64,000 nucleotides of DNA from Hafnia alvei (GTDB lineage: Bacteria > Pseudomonadota > Gammaproteobacteria > Enterobacterales > Enterobacteriaceae): the NCBI RefSeq assembly GCF_900095695.1, contig NZ_FMIQ01000057.1, positions 62,001-126,000 on the forward strand. The letters are read 5' to 3'. Below are positions 38,908-50,035 of the stretch, piece after piece; the first letter of the stretch is position 1; every line of letters starts with the position of its first letter. A program made the position numbers and the translations under genes. The notes beneath the pieces were generated by a model. That model made no database searches, was not told the DNA's origin, and saw nothing but the letters and a program-made list of their open reading frames with translations.

Positions 38908-38983
38908 CGATAATCCTCAGTCAAATTGAGTGATGCTCCCGTCAGCCTTTCTGTTTGCCGGGAGCGACACCCAACACTTCATC

Positions 38984-40267
38984 TCATAAACGAGCCAGCA
39001 TTTCGCGCGTGACCAAGACAACCCCGCCTTCAGAGCGGTAAAAACGCTTGCTGTCTTCTTCTGCATTCTCCCCAATCACCATGCCTTCAGGCAGAACGCA
39101 GGCGCGATCGATAATGCAGCGGCGTAGGCGGCACGAGCGGCCAATGTTGACGTCAGGTAATAAAACAGATGAATCAATGGTGCAGAACGAATTAACGCGA
39201 ACTCGAGGGAACAGAACCGAGTGAACGACCACGGAGCCTGAAATAATACAGCCGCCCGACACCAAGGAGTTCATGGTCATACCGTGGCTGCCTGAACGGT
39301 CTTGGACAAACTTGGCTGGCGGCAGTGATTCCATGTAGGTGCGAATTGGCCAGCGTTTGTCGTACATGTCGAGTTCTGGCGTGACCGAAGCTAAGTCGAG
39401 ATTGGCACGCCAATAGGCATCTAAGGTTCCAACGTCGCGCCAGTACGGGGCAACGTCGTGCTCGTCGGTACTCGTGACGCAGGAAAGCGTGAAGGGATGT
39501 GCCCAAGCCTTTCCCTGCGCGGTAATTTTGGGGATCAGGTCTTTACCAAAATCGTGGAAGGAGTCCGTGAGACTCATGTCTTCTTCCAGCAACTGATAAA
39601 GATATTCTGCGTTAAATACATAAATGCCCATGCTGGCGAGCGACATATCTTCGTTGCCCGGCATCGCGGGTGGATTCTGTGGTTTCTCTAGAAACTTCAA
39701 AATCTGATGATCGTCGCCAACTTCCATCACGCCAAATTCGCTCGCTTCGCTACGCGGTACGGGGATACAGGCCACGGTACATCCGGCACCGCTCTCCACG
39801 TGGTCGATCAGCATGCGCGAATAGTCCATTTTGTAGATATGGTCACCAGCGAGAATGACCACAAATTCAGCGTCATAGCGTCGAATAATATCCAGATTTT
39901 GATACACCGCGTCGGCGGTTCCTTTGTACCAATGTTCTGACGCATCACGCTGCTGGGCGGGCAGGAGATCGACAAACTCATTCATTGACTCGTTCAGGAA
40001 CGACCAACCACGCTGAATGTGCTGCACCAAGGTATGCGAGTGATATTGGGTGATCACCCCAATACGACGAATGCCTGAGTTGATGCAGTTCGATAGCGCA
40101 AAATCGACGATACGAAATTTACCGCCAAAGTGAACGGCCGGTTTCGCACGCGTTTTGGTGAGATCCTTCAAGCGAGAGCCGCGGCCACCTGCCAGAATCA
40201 GGGCCACAGACTGCTGAGGTAATTGACGGGCCAACATCAACTGGTTCTGATTTTCTGACTTAACCAT
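38984..40267 (-). CDS. glgC: GlgC, ADP-glucose pyrophosphorylase
   Basis: A 427-residue enzyme making ADP-glucose from glucose-1-phosphate and ATP, the committed and allosterically controlled step of glycogen synthesis. The N-terminal [38 protein letters not shown] has the catalytic and activator-site signature; [12 protein letters not shown] and the FLEKP region bind substrate. A C-terminal left-handed beta-helix follows. In E. coli CsrA acts at the glgC leader; I did not map sites here. Confidence 0.97.
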   Translation of the reverse strand: MVKSENQNQLMLARQLPQQSVALILAGGRGSRLKDLTKTRAKPAVHFGGKFRIVDFALSNCINSGIRRIGVITQYHSHTLVQHIQRGWSFLNESMNEFVDLLPAQQRDASEHWYKGTADAVYQNLDIIRRYDAEFVVILAGDHIYKMDYSRMLIDHVESGAGCTVACIPVPRSEASEFGVMEVGDDHQILKFLEKPQNPPAMPGNEDMSLASMGIYVFNAEYLYQLLEEDMSLTDSFHDFGKDLIPKITAQGKAWAHPFTLSCVTSTDEHDVAPYWRDVGTLDAYWRANLDLASVTPELDMYDKRWPIRTYMESLPPAKFVQDRSGSHGMTMNSLVSGGCIISGSVVVHSVLFPRVRVNSFCTIDSSVLLPDVNIGRSCRLRRCIIDRACVLPEGMVIGENAEEDSKRFYRSEGGVVLVTREMLARL

Positions 40268-40330
40268 TTCTGACTCCTTGTTTTGATGCGTGCAGTCCGC
40301 TCTTTAGGCCTTGGACTGCGCGTTGTAGGG

Positions 40331-42310
40331 CTATGAACGAATCAGTACGCATATGCTGTGTGCAGGCATGACCACGCGTTCAGTGTTGTTTACGGTATCC
40401 AATGCGTTGAATGGCGCAGACGCTTGCCAATGACCCGTAGGAAGGCAAACCTCGACGTCGTCTTGCGCTGGATTAACAATAATTAACCAGTCACCAGATA
40501 GCTGGATCTGTAGCAGTGACGGAGCGATAGCCTGCCATTCATCTGGCGTGAGTGGCTGTGCATGGGCGTTCAGCCAAACAACGTTGCCATCGTTTTCGTC
40601 CCACCACCGGTTGGCGCAGAGCGCAGGAATGCGCTTACGCAGCTGAATCAGCGAGGCGGTGAACTCCGTTAATGCGGTATCTGCGCAGGACCAATCTAGC
40701 CAAGCGATTTCATTGTCTTGGCAATAGGCGTTGTTGTTGCCTTGCTGGCTGTGACCCATTTCATCACCGGCCAGGATCATCGGCGCACCTTGTGAGAGCA
40801 GCAGCGTGGCGAGCAGCGCACGCTGACTACGGTTTCTTCGGCGCTGAATGTTCTCATCGGCGTCTATTCCTTCAACACCGTGGTTGTTGCTGTAGTTGCT
40901 GTTAGTTCCGTCGCGGTTTTCCTCGCCGTTAGCCAGATTATGTTTGTCGTTAAAACTCACTAAATCGTGCAGGGTAAAGCCATCGTGAGCGGTGATTTGG
41001 TTAATGCTCGACGACGGTGCGCGTCCGTGATGGCGAAACAGCTGGCTTGAGGCCGCAAAACGCTCGGCAAACGCGCCCGCGCTGATAGAGCCCTGTAGCC
41101 AAAACTGGCGAACTTCATCACGATAACGATCGTTCCATTCCGAAAAGGTGAGAGGAAAATGCCCAAGCTGGTAGCCATTGGGGCCGATATCCCACGGCTC
41201 AGCGATGAATTTCACCCGAGAGAGAACAGGATCCTGAGCGATGGTAATAAATAACGGGGCATGCCGATGAAAATCAGCGTTGCGTCCCAGCACGGTGCCT
41301 AAGTCAAAGCGAAAACCATCCACATGGCACTCTTCAACCCAATAGCGCAGACAGTCCATGACCCACTGCACGCTATGTGGCTGAGTTAACCTCAGCGCAT
41401 TGCCACAGCCAGTCCAGTTTTCCAACGCGCCCTGCGCATTGCGCCAGTAATAGCTGCGGTTATCGATGCCGCGTAACGACACCATTGGGCCAGTCTCGTC
41501 CAGCTCGGCAGTGTGGTTAAAAACAACATCGAGAATGACTTCAATTCCAGCGGCGTGTAGCGCTTTGACCGCATCGCGAAATTCACTCAGTGCGGTAGTT
41601 TTGCTGCGGCCAGAGTGAAAGCTAGGCTCGATGGCAAACGGGGCGAGAACGTTGTAGCCCCAATAGTTGGTTAGGCCAATTTTCTGTAAGCGAGGTTCAT
41701 CGGCATGCAGCTGCACCGGCAGCAATTCCAACGCGGTAATGCCCAATCGCTTTAAGTATTCAATCATCACCGGATGAGAAAGAGCGCCATAGCTGCCGCG
41801 TAATTCTTTTGGAATTCCCGGATGCTGCTGGGTAAGTCCACGTACATGGGCTTCATAAATCACGGTATCCCCCCATAAAACATGAGGGGGGCGATCGTTT
41901 TCCCAATCGTAGGTCTCTTCGCGCACGATGCAGTGTGGAACGACATCGCGATCGTCACGCCAGTCTGGCTCGTGTAGGCCGCCACACAAGCGATCGTCCA
42001 ATGGCAATGTACCTGTGAGCTCGCGAGCGTAGGGATCGATTAGCAATTTAGCGGGGTTAAAGCGTTGGCCCTTTTCAGGACGCCAAGGGCCATGAACGCG
42101 ATAACCATATTCCAGCCCTGCTTTTGCACCGGGTAACAGCCCGTGCCAAACGTCGCCGCTGCGTGCCGGAAGCTCGTAGGATTCCTGATGTCCGGTTTTG
42201 TCAAAAATGCAGAGTTCAACCCGCGTCGCGTGAGACGAGAAGAGCGCAAAATTGACGCCTTCGGGCGTGATGTGGGCTCCCAACGGGCCCGGATTACCGG
42301 GTTTTAGCAT
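40331..42310 (-). CDS. glgX: GlgX, glycogen debranching enzyme
   Basis: A 659-residue GH13 isoamylase-type enzyme that cuts alpha-1,6 branches left after phosphorylase action. An N-terminal CBM48-like domain ([20 protein letters not shown]) is followed by the barrel with [17 protein letters not shown], the catalytic Asp in [13 protein letters not shown] and the Glu in FIAEPWDIG, and [14 protein letters not shown]. Its start lies inside the glgB end (17-base overlap), so the two are coupled. Confidence 0.96.
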   Translation of the reverse strand: MLKPGNPGPLGAHITPEGVNFALFSSHATRVELCIFDKTGHQESYELPARSGDVWHGLLPGAKAGLEYGYRVHGPWRPEKGQRFNPAKLLIDPYARELTGTLPLDDRLCGGLHEPDWRDDRDVVPHCIVREETYDWENDRPPHVLWGDTVIYEAHVRGLTQQHPGIPKELRGSYGALSHPVMIEYLKRLGITALELLPVQLHADEPRLQKIGLTNYWGYNVLAPFAIEPSFHSGRSKTTALSEFRDAVKALHAAGIEVILDVVFNHTAELDETGPMVSLRGIDNRSYYWRNAQGALENWTGCGNALRLTQPHSVQWVMDCLRYWVEECHVDGFRFDLGTVLGRNADFHRHAPLFITIAQDPVLSRVKFIAEPWDIGPNGYQLGHFPLTFSEWNDRYRDEVRQFWLQGSISAGAFAERFAASSQLFRHHGRAPSSSINQITAHDGFTLHDLVSFNDKHNLANGEENRDGTNSNYSNNHGVEGIDADENIQRRRNRSQRALLATLLLSQGAPMILAGDEMGHSQQGNNNAYCQDNEIAWLDWSCADTALTEFTASLIQLRKRIPALCANRWWDENDGNVVWLNAHAQPLTPDEWQAIAPSLLQIQLSGDWLIIVNPAQDDVEVCLPTGHWQASAPFNALDTVNNTERVVMPAHSICVLIRS

Positions 42311-44522
42311 CAGACACAGCCTCCGAGGGTGACGCTGGTTGAGGCGCTAGTTGTAAATAGAGCGTCGCCAGCGGCGGCACGGCGATCTCGATAGAGTACG
42401 GACAGCCGTGGCTACCTACGGCTTGGCTATCAATGCCTCCCTGATTGCCAAAATTACTGCCGTGGTAATAATAAGAATCGGTGTTCATGATTTCTTGATA
42501 GTGTCCTGCGTGCTCAACGCCGACGCGATAACGCTCGCGTGGTACTGGCGTGAAGTTGCTGACAACCAAAACTTCGTTGCCTGCCTCATCGCGGCGAACG
42601 AAGGCAAACACCGAGTTCTCATGATCGTCGACGACGCGCCAGCGGAAACCACGCGCATCGCAATCCCAGCGATGCAGCGCCGGATAGTCGCGATAGCAAT
42701 GGTTGAGGTCGCGCACCAGACGCTGCACGCCGTTGTGCCAGTTGTCTTCACCTTCCAGCAAATGCCAGTCAAGACTGGTTTCGAAATTCCACTCGCGGCC
42801 TTGGGCAAATTCACAGCCCATAAACAGCAGTTTTTTGCCCGGATGAGCCCACATAAAACCGTAATAAGCGCGCAGGTTGGCAAATTTTTGCCATGCATCG
42901 CCGGGCATTTTGTCGAGCATGGAGCGTTTGCCGTGCACCACTTCGTCGTGCGACAGCGCCAGCACGAAGTTTTCACTCCATGCGTACAGCAGGCCAAACG
43001 TCATCAAATTATGGTGATACTTACGATGGACCGGATCGAGCTTCATGTAGTCCAGCGTGTCGTGCATCCAGCCCATATTCCACTTGTAGTGGAAGCCCAG
43101 ACCGTTGGCATCAGGCGGCAGCGTAACGCCGGGAAAGTCGGTGGACTCTTCTGCCATGGTGACGGCACCGGGGCGCTGTTCGCCGATGGTTTTATTGGTA
43201 TAGCGCAGAAAATCGATGGCTTCGAGGTTATGGTTTCCGCCAAAGCAGTTTGGGATCCATTCTCCCTCTTTGCGGCTGTAATCGCGGTGGATCATGGAAG
43301 CGACGGCGTCTACGCGCAGGCCGTCAATGCCGTAACGCTCCATCCAATACAGCGCGTTTCCGGCTAAGAAATTGCGTACTTCATAGCGGGAATAGTTATA
43401 AATCAGCGTGTTCCAATCCTGATGATAGCCTTCACGCGGATCTGAATATTCATATAAATCGGTGCCGTCGAACTCAGCTAAGCCCCAAGTATCGCTGGGG
43501 AAATGGCCCGGAACCCAATCCAGCAGCACGTTGATCCCTGCCTCATGCGCTTTATCCATAAAGTAGCGGAAGTCTTCTGGTGTACCGAAACGGCGCGTTG
43601 GGGCGTACATGCCTAGCGGCTGATAGCCCCATGAGCCATCGAACGGGTGTTCGTTGATCGGCAGCAGTTCGATATGGGTGAAGCCCATGTCTTTGACGTA
43701 GGGCACCAGCTGTTCCGCCATTTCGCGATAGCTGAGCCAGAAGTTGTTATCGCTGTGGCGTCGCCATGAACCCAGATGCACTTCATAGATGGAAACCGGC
43801 GCGTTGAGCTGATTAGCCGCGCTGCGTTTTTCATCTGGCGGGACTTTGTCTGGCAATGGGGTTACCAGCGAAGCGGTGTCTGGGCGCATTTGCGCTTCAA
43901 AGGCATAGGGATCGGCTTTAAGCACGGTGTGCCCATGCGCGTCGATAAGCTCGAATTTATACAGCTGACCCGCCTGCACACCGGGAATGAAAAGCTCCCA
44001 AATGCCGCTCTCTTGTCGGATACGCATGGGATGGCGACGGCCGTCCCAAAAATTAAATTCGCCGACCACGGAAACCCGCTGCGCATTCGGTGCCCAAACG
44101 GCAAAGCTGACGCCGCTGATATCAGCCAGATGCGTGGGATGGGCACCTAAACTTTCATAGGGGCGTAGGTGCTTGCCTTCGGTGAGCAACCAATTATCGA
44201 TTTCGCCGAGGAGGGGACCAAAACGGTAGGGATCTTCGATGATTTGTTGATGATCGTTCCACGTGACGTTGAGCAGATAATCAAACGGGTTTTTACGACG
44301 AGGCAATAGGCCTGTAAAGAAACCACGCTCATCGATCCGATCAAGTTGAGCAACCATGCGCGTGGTTTTGCGATCGAGCACCTGTACGGACGTTGCATCT
44401 GGCAGCAGAGCGCGTACCACCAAACCTTTGGATGTTTGATGCATGCCTAAGATAGAAAAAGGGTCAGCACAATGACCCGCTAGAAGCTGTTGCAGCATTT
44501 GACTGCTGGGAAGTACGGACAT
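42294..44522 (-). CDS. glgB: GlgB, 1,4-alpha-glucan branching enzyme
   Basis: A 742-residue GH13 branching enzyme, first gene of glgBXCAP. N-terminal domain: [12 protein letters not shown] and [24 protein letters not shown] (CBM48). Catalytic residues lie in [13 protein letters not shown] (nucleophile Asp), [10 protein letters not shown] (acid Glu) and [11 protein letters not shown] start at 44522, where AAGGAAG is well placed; an ATG seven codons upstream is too close to no site. Full length for the family; E. coli has 728 residues. Confidence 0.96.
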   Translation of the reverse strand: MSVLPSSQMLQQLLAGHCADPFSILGMHQTSKGLVVRALLPDATSVQVLDRKTTRMVAQLDRIDERGFFTGLLPRRKNPFDYLLNVTWNDHQQIIEDPYRFGPLLGEIDNWLLTEGKHLRPYESLGAHPTHLADISGVSFAVWAPNAQRVSVVGEFNFWDGRRHPMRIRQESGIWELFIPGVQAGQLYKFELIDAHGHTVLKADPYAFEAQMRPDTASLVTPLPDKVPPDEKRSAANQLNAPVSIYEVHLGSWRRHSDNNFWLSYREMAEQLVPYVKDMGFTHIELLPINEHPFDGSWGYQPLGMYAPTRRFGTPEDFRYFMDKAHEAGINVLLDWVPGHFPSDTWGLAEFDGTDLYEYSDPREGYHQDWNTLIYNYSRYEVRNFLAGNALYWMERYGIDGLRVDAVASMIHRDYSRKEGEWIPNCFGGNHNLEAIDFLRYTNKTIGEQRPGAVTMAEESTDFPGVTLPPDANGLGFHYKWNMGWMHDTLDYMKLDPVHRKYHHNLMTFGLLYAWSENFVLALSHDEVVHGKRSMLDKMPGDAWQKFANLRAYYGFMWAHPGKKLLFMGCEFAQGREWNFETSLDWHLLEGEDNWHNGVQRLVRDLNHCYRDYPALHRWDCDARGFRWRVVDDHENSVFAFVRRDEAGNEVLVVSNFTPVPRERYRVGVEHAGHYQEIMNTDSYYYHGSNFGNQGGIDSQAVGSHGCPYSIEIAVPPLATLYLQLAPQPASPSEAVSDAKTR

Positions 44523-44818
44523 GGCATTCTTCCTTAGATTCACAGCATGAATCCATCATTCAATCATTCGTTTCTGAATAATTGCTAATAGACATCATGC
44601 CCGCCATTCAGAATATTTTTTGTGAGTGTTACTCGATAATTTTTGAGTAAAAACACAAAGGCACAAATCGCTACAGCATCACCGTCTGCTGGCTTTTTTA
44701 TTGGATGGCTAACTTATAAATTAACCATTTTTAAGCATAGCCAGCTTTTCTAGATACATTTGCTAAACGGAGGGTTATTTTTCGTGATAACGAATGGGAA
44801 AAAAGAATGAGTGAAAAA
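44523..44818. other. Promoter region of glgBXCAP
   Basis: No gene is visible in this AT-rich stretch between the malQ terminator and glgB. It should hold the main glg promoter on the minus strand. I could not fix its elements. Confidence 0.5.
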
Positions 44819-44849
44819 ATAGACCGCGAAAATCGTTTTCGCGGTCTAT
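44819..44849 (-). terminator. malPQ terminator
   Basis: ATAGACCGCGAAAA and TTTTCGCGGTCTAT make a perfect 14-bp stem with a three-base loop; on the minus strand it is followed by a T-run (ATTTTTTC). It separates malPQ from the glg operon that follows on the same strand. Confidence 0.92.
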
Positions 44850-44865
44850 TGGGAGAGGCTTTGGG

Positions 44866-47052
44866 TTAAGCCGCAGAAACCTTACGGCGGTGTTTATCTA
44901 AATCGCTGATAAGCAAATTAATATCAGGATCGTTAAACATCTGCTCTAGGGTTTTAGTGAGTTTACGCCGCCAGTTGGGATACTGGTCGCTGGTGCCCGG
45001 AATATTGACGGGCTTTTCCATATCCAGCCAATCTTCTGGCTGTAGGCCCAGTAAGGCACTGGCGCTATCCGCTACGTAGCGTTGTAAACCTCGGTTGAGA
45101 ACCGGGCTCATGGCTAAGCGTTCAGCGCGCCGTCCAACCTTTTGCGGAATACAGCCATATTGATGTAGGCCATCCAGCAATCCTTGTTTAGCCGCCTCGC
45201 GATCCTGATGCAGTTTTCTCAGCACCTCGAGATCGGGATAAAGCCCCAACTCCCTGCCTAAATGCAAATCATCCGCTTGCCAATAGCCTCGCAGCGTTGG
45301 CAGATCGTGGGTGGTGATGGTTGCCATCGCCTGTACGGTATATGACTGCGGTGCGCGGAAGCTGTTTTCCTGATCGTGCTCGAAATAGAGCACTTTGTAG
45401 GAGTAGACGCCACAATCACGCAGTTTAGCGATGATTTCAACGGGTACCGTTCCTAAGTCTTCACCGATAACCATGCACTGATTTCGCTGGCTTTCTAGCG
45501 CTAAAATGGCCAGCAAATCATCAACCGGATAGCGCACATAGGCGCCTTTGTCGGCGGTTTCACCATAGGGGATCCACCACAGGCGCAGCATCGACATCAC
45601 GTGATCGATACGCAATGCGCCGCAGCAGGTCATGTTGGCGCGCAGCATATCAATAAATGGCTGATAGGCACGCGCAGCCATAACGTGGGGATCCATCGGT
45701 GGAAGCCCCCAGTTTTGCCCCAGTGGGCCAAGAATATCCGGCGGTGCGCCGACCGAGGCTTTCAGGCAATACAGCCCGGTTTCACCCCAGGTTTCAGCGC
45801 CACCTTCGGCGACGCCAACGGCAAGATCGCGGTACAGCCCAATCGGCATCTTTTGTTGCTGGCAAACTTCGAAACATTCAGACAGCTGGCTGTACGCAAG
45901 CCATTGCAGCCAGAGGTAGAAATCGACTTTATCCGCGTGCTGACGGCAAAAATCGGCTACGCCGCTGCTGTCTGCGCTGCGCAGATTATCGGGCCATACT
46001 GGCCAACCCCACATTGTGGGATCTTGGGCATTCAGATGTGCATGCAATGCATCGAACGCTGCCTGTTGGTACAGGCTATTACCGCCTTGTTCAACAAACT
46101 GACGGAACGCTTTCAGGCGCTTATTGCTGCTTTTCTGCTGGATAAACGCGGGGAATGCTCGCTGTAGCGCATTGATCTTCAGCGAGATAACGCTGGAGTA
46201 ATCGACCCATTCGCTGGCCCGGGCATCGCTTAGGCATCGCTGCGTTTCGCTATTGTTCCACCACGTTTGGGCTTCTTCACTGTGTTTAAACTCTTCTACT
46301 TGGTTGACATCAATGTAGGCCACGTTCAACCAGCGGCGTGAGGATGGGCTATAAGGGCTGGCGCTTTCTGGGTTAGCAGGGTAGAGCGAGTGGATCGGAT
46401 TGAGGCCGACAAATGCCCCGCCACGCTTAGCCAAGTTTAGCACCATCTGTTTGAGATCGCCGAAATCGCCGATGCCCCAATTATTATCAGACCGCAGCGT
46501 ATAAAGCTGTACGCAGGCACCCCAAAGTTTACGGCCAGTCAGCAAGGCATCTGGTTCATAACAGCGTTGAGGCGTAACGATAATCTGGCAAGTCCACTGC
46601 TGTGTTTCATCACTTAACGTGAGCTGATGATAGCCCAGCGGTAGATCGCGCGGCAGCGTCAGCGTTTTGCGTCGCTGTACTTTTCCTTGGAAAGTCCCTT
46701 GGAGATTCTCTTGGAGATTAGCGCCGCTATGTGCCGGTTTGTCAGACGAGTGGGCTTCAAGCGCGAGCGCCCAAGTGTACTCTCCAGTGATATGGAGATT
46801 GAGAATACATGGACGGCCTTGGGTAAACACCATCACCGGCGGAACCGGCGAGCCGACCTGAGTCGGCGTGAATGGATGCATCGCTTCCAACAGGCGCTGC
46901 TTAGTTTCCGCGCTGATCGCCTGTTGTTTGCCGTGAGCATTGATGTAGCTGGCAGCGATACCCGCTTCCGCCGCCAAACTTTCCAGTAGCTTACGCTCGG
47001 CCTGCTGATGCTCCGTTATTTGTTCCATTGGTGGCGTTGTTTTCTCTTGCAT
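44866..47052 (-). CDS. malQ: MalQ, 4-alpha-glucanotransferase (amylomaltase)
   Basis: A 728-residue GH77 enzyme that shuffles glucan between maltodextrins, freeing glucose and building longer chains for MalP. Motifs: YINAHGKQQAISAETKQRLLEAM, GACVQLYTLRSDNNWGIGDFGDL, ASPYSPSSRRWLN, ALRIDHVMSMLRLWWIP (nucleophile Asp) and GEDLGTVP (acid Glu). It is longer than the 694-residue E. coli enzyme, through about 16 extra N-terminal residues and an insertion near residue 110 with LQENLQGTFQGKVQ. It follows malP by 11 bases in the malPQ operon. Confidence 0.96.
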   Translation of the reverse strand: MQEKTTPPMEQITEHQQAERKLLESLAAEAGIAASYINAHGKQQAISAETKQRLLEAMHPFTPTQVGSPVPPVMVFTQGRPCILNLHITGEYTWALALEAHSSDKPAHSGANLQENLQGTFQGKVQRRKTLTLPRDLPLGYHQLTLSDETQQWTCQIIVTPQRCYEPDALLTGRKLWGACVQLYTLRSDNNWGIGDFGDLKQMVLNLAKRGGAFVGLNPIHSLYPANPESASPYSPSSRRWLNVAYIDVNQVEEFKHSEEAQTWWNNSETQRCLSDARASEWVDYSSVISLKINALQRAFPAFIQQKSSNKRLKAFRQFVEQGGNSLYQQAAFDALHAHLNAQDPTMWGWPVWPDNLRSADSSGVADFCRQHADKVDFYLWLQWLAYSQLSECFEVCQQQKMPIGLYRDLAVGVAEGGAETWGETGLYCLKASVGAPPDILGPLGQNWGLPPMDPHVMAARAYQPFIDMLRANMTCCGALRIDHVMSMLRLWWIPYGETADKGAYVRYPVDDLLAILALESQRNQCMVIGEDLGTVPVEIIAKLRDCGVYSYKVLYFEHDQENSFRAPQSYTVQAMATITTHDLPTLRGYWQADDLHLGRELGLYPDLEVLRKLHQDREAAKQGLLDGLHQYGCIPQKVGRRAERLAMSPVLNRGLQRYVADSASALLGLQPEDWLDMEKPVNIPGTSDQYPNWRRKLTKTLEQMFNDPDINLLISDLDKHRRKVSAA

Positions 47053-47063
47053 GGAACAGCTCC

Positions 47064-49472
47064 TTAACGCTTTGCCTGCCAGATTCTCTTCTGGTAATCG
47101 CGGATTGACCGGTCAGAGCTGAACATACCAACGCGTGCGGTATTTAAAATTGTGGCGCGAGTCCATTGCTCTTGGTCGCGATATAACACGTCCACTTCTT
47201 TTTGCGCACGGCAGTAGTCGGCAAAATCGGCCAAGACCAAGTACGGGTCACCGCCGTCTAACAGGCTATGCAGCATTTGATCGAACGCTTGTTTATCGCC
47301 GTTGCTGTAATGGCCTTTGGCCAATTCATCCAGAATCAATTTCAGCTGCTTATCTTTACGATAAATCGCCTTAGGCTGGTAGCCTTTGGCCAGCGTGGCT
47401 TTCACCTGTTCTACGGTTTGGCCGAAGATAAAGATGTTTTCCTCGCCGACTTCCTGTGCAATTTCGACGTTCGCACCATCCAGCGTCCCCACGGTTAATG
47501 CGCCGTTGAGGGCGAGTTTCATGTTGCCGGTGCCTGACGCCTCTTTGCCTGCCGTGGAGATCTGCTCAGAGATATCAGCCGCAGGGATCATGAGTTCAGC
47601 AACGGAAACACGATAGTCAGGAATGAATGCGACCTGAAGGCGTCCTTTCATCAGCGGATCGTTATTGATCTTCTCAGCGACTTTGTTGATCGCGTAGATA
47701 ATATTCTTAGCCAAATAGTAGCCGGGAGCGGCTTTGGCGCCGAACAGGAAAACGCGTGGTACGCGGTCAGCCTGCGGGTTATCGCGCAGTTCGTGATACA
47801 GGGCCAGAATGTGCAAGAGATTCAGGTGCTGGCGTTTGTATTCGTGCAGGCGTTTGATTTGCACGTCAAAGATCGCATCGACGTTGAGCTCCAGACCCAT
47901 CACGTTTTTAACGTATTTTGCTAACGCGAGTTTGTTGTCGCGTTTGATGGCCTGATACTTTTGACGGAACTTCGCATCGTCGGCATAGGACTCAAGGCCT
48001 TTCAGCACGTCTAAATCGTTAGCCCACTCTTTTTTCAGCGTCTTGTCGATAAGGCTAGCCAGCGCAGGATTGCACTGTTTTAGCCAGCGGCGCGGCGTGA
48101 TGCCGTTGGTGACGTTATGAAATTTGTTGGGCCAGAGCTGGTGGTATTCAGGGAACAGGTCTTTGACCACTAAATCAGAATGCAGCTGGGCGACGCCGTT
48201 AACCGCAAAACCACCCACCACGCATAGGTTTGCCATGCGTACTTGTTTATCGTAGTGAACGGCCAGTTTGGCCCATACCGCTTCATCGTTAGGCCATTGC
48301 TTTTGAACCCGTTTTTTGAAGCGCGCGTTGATCTGTTTGATGATGTCAAAGTGGCGCGGCAGCAGGCTGCGTACCAAGCGCTCGTCCCAGCATTCGAGAG
48401 CTTCTGGCATCAACGTATGGTTGGTATAGGCAAAGGTGTTGCTGGTGATGGCCCACGCTTCATCCCAGGACATTTGATGTTCGTCCAGCAGTACGCGCAG
48501 CAGTTCTGGGATCGCAATCGTTGGATGCGTGTCGTTGAGCTGAATCACCTCATATTTCGGTAAGTCAGCCAGCTTGCGGCCTGCCAGATGGTGTTTGTGC
48601 AGAATGTCAGACACGGAGCAGGCGCAGTGGAAGTATTGCTGCATTAGGCGTAAGCGTTTACCGGCCTGATGGTTGTCATTAGGATAAAGCACTTTGGTAA
48701 GCTTGGCGGCTTCAATACCGTCGCTTTCTGCTTTGAGGAACTGGCCATCATTGAACTTGGTTAAATCAAACGGATGCGCATGAGTGGCCTGCCACAGGCG
48801 TAGCGGTTGGCTCACGCCGTTGTGATAGCCAAGAATTGGTAAATCCCATGCTTCGCCGCGCAGCGTGAGCGCTGGCTGCCATCGCACCGAACCGTCCGGC
48901 TGTTTGATAAGCTTACCGCCAAAGTTAACGTCTACGTTCAGGGCGCTGTTATGGCGGAACCACGGGTAGCTTTCGCGCTCCCAGTTGTCTGGCGCCTCCA
49001 TCTGGTGACCTTCGCTGAAGGACTGACGGAAGAGGCCATATTGATAGCACAAGCCATAGCCTGTCGCCGGCTGTTCAACGGTTGCCATGGAGTCCAAGAA
49101 GCAGGCCGCTAAACGACCTAAGCCGCCGTTGCCCAACGCTGGATCGGTTTCTTGTTCCAACAAATCGCTGAGCAGAACGTCGTGCGCAGCGAGGGCTTTT
49201 TCTACGGCGTCATACCAGCCCAGATTAATCAGATTGTTTGCGGTTAAGCGCCCAATCAGAAACTCCATGGATAGGTAGTTAACATGGCGCAGCTCGCTTT
49301 TTGCCACGGCTTTTGGCTGTGGTAGCGCAGACAGCTGCTCGGCGATTGCCGCACTCACAGCCTGCCACCATTGATGCTCCGTCATCTGGTTCGATGCGGT
49401 TAGTCCGAAGTGCTGCCATTGGCGGGTAAGCGCCGCCAAGAATACGTCCTTATCAAATGGTATGTGCGACAT
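47064..49472 (-). CDS. malP: MalP, maltodextrin phosphorylase
   Basis: An 802-residue PLP-dependent phosphorylase that turns maltodextrins into glucose-1-phosphate. Motifs: [65 protein letters not shown], and the PLP region [30 protein letters not shown]. The start at 49472 follows GAGAGAGAC; a TTG/ATG five codons upstream is less likely. Two MalT boxes lie upstream. Paralogous to GlgP at 34935. Confidence 0.96.
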   Translation of the reverse strand: MSHIPFDKDVFLAALTRQWQHFGLTASNQMTEHQWWQAVSAAIAEQLSALPQPKAVAKSELRHVNYLSMEFLIGRLTANNLINLGWYDAVEKALAAHDVLLSDLLEQETDPALGNGGLGRLAACFLDSMATVEQPATGYGLCYQYGLFRQSFSEGHQMEAPDNWERESYPWFRHNSALNVDVNFGGKLIKQPDGSVRWQPALTLRGEAWDLPILGYHNGVSQPLRLWQATHAHPFDLTKFNDGQFLKAESDGIEAAKLTKVLYPNDNHQAGKRLRLMQQYFHCACSVSDILHKHHLAGRKLADLPKYEVIQLNDTHPTIAIPELLRVLLDEHQMSWDEAWAITSNTFAYTNHTLMPEALECWDERLVRSLLPRHFDIIKQINARFKKRVQKQWPNDEAVWAKLAVHYDKQVRMANLCVVGGFAVNGVAQLHSDLVVKDLFPEYHQLWPNKFHNVTNGITPRRWLKQCNPALASLIDKTLKKEWANDLDVLKGLESYADDAKFRQKYQAIKRDNKLALAKYVKNVMGLELNVDAIFDVQIKRLHEYKRQHLNLLHILALYHELRDNPQADRVPRVFLFGAKAAPGYYLAKNIIYAINKVAEKINNDPLMKGRLQVAFIPDYRVSVAELMIPAADISEQISTAGKEASGTGNMKLALNGALTVGTLDGANVEIAQEVGEENIFIFGQTVEQVKATLAKGYQPKAIYRKDKQLKLILDELAKGHYSNGDKQAFDQMLHSLLDGGDPYLVLADFADYCRAQKEVDVLYRDQEQWTRATILNTARVGMFSSDRSIRDYQKRIWQAKR

Positions 49473-49538
49473 ATCAGTCTCTCTCAAAGCATAAAGTTCA
49501 GGAATTGACGTTATCCTGCCGACCCACCGGTTTTATAA

Positions 49539-49572
49539 CATCCTCCCGAAGGGGGATGAGGCGGGGAGGAGG
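49539..49572. promoter_or_regulatory. Two MalT boxes in the malP promoter
   Basis: GGGGATGAGG (49552-49561) and GGGGAGGAGG (49563-49572) both fit the MalT consensus GGGGA(T/G)GAGG exactly and lie in direct repeat two bases... one base apart, about 80-100 bases before malP. The left edge (49539-49558) can also fold as a hairpin. Activation by MalT with ATP and maltotriose is the known mechanism. Confidence 0.85.
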
Positions 49573-50035
49573 GGCGGGGCGTAGTCAAAACTGTGATCCA
49601 AACCCGTTATCTTTCGCGTTACAGGCGTGTAAATTCAGCTCTGATTACCAAGATGTAGCCCATAAAACCGACAAATTTTGTGCAATAAACTTGCAACTAA
49701 AGGATTAAGAATAGGAGCAAAAATGTTCCTATGTCGAGGGTAGCCGTGCTGAAATGCGGCCTCATGCCAGCGAGGGGAAAAGATGAGGTGCTAACCTAAA
49801 CAAAGAATCAATGAAACCGTACCGAGTCATTTTCCCAGCAAAGATGTAAGAAGATGTGAGAAGTGTGATCGACTGCAATTTCCTGCTACCTAGTCGTGAT
49901 GCTCTGTTGCATTAATTGGTGTGATATCCCAAGTTAAACAGGACTAATTAATTACGAAGCGCGAAATAAATAAGCAATATTTAAAACTTATATATTGCTG
50001 TGGTTTGCTTTGGGCTTTCTTTGTGGGACTTTACC
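49573..50035. other. malP-malT divergent spacer
   Basis: No gene is visible. The stretch beside the MalT boxes is followed by AT-rich DNA leading to malT. CRP control is expected for malT; partial matches such as TGTGATCGACTGCAATT near 49865 are too weak to call. Confidence 0.5.

Noticed and set aside
42408-43367. 319-residue frame opposite glgB
   Set aside because: It lies entirely within glgB on the other strand; glgB has all catalytic motifs.
49860-49885. CRP site ahead of malT
   Set aside because: TGTGA is present but the second half-site is poor; not enough to call.
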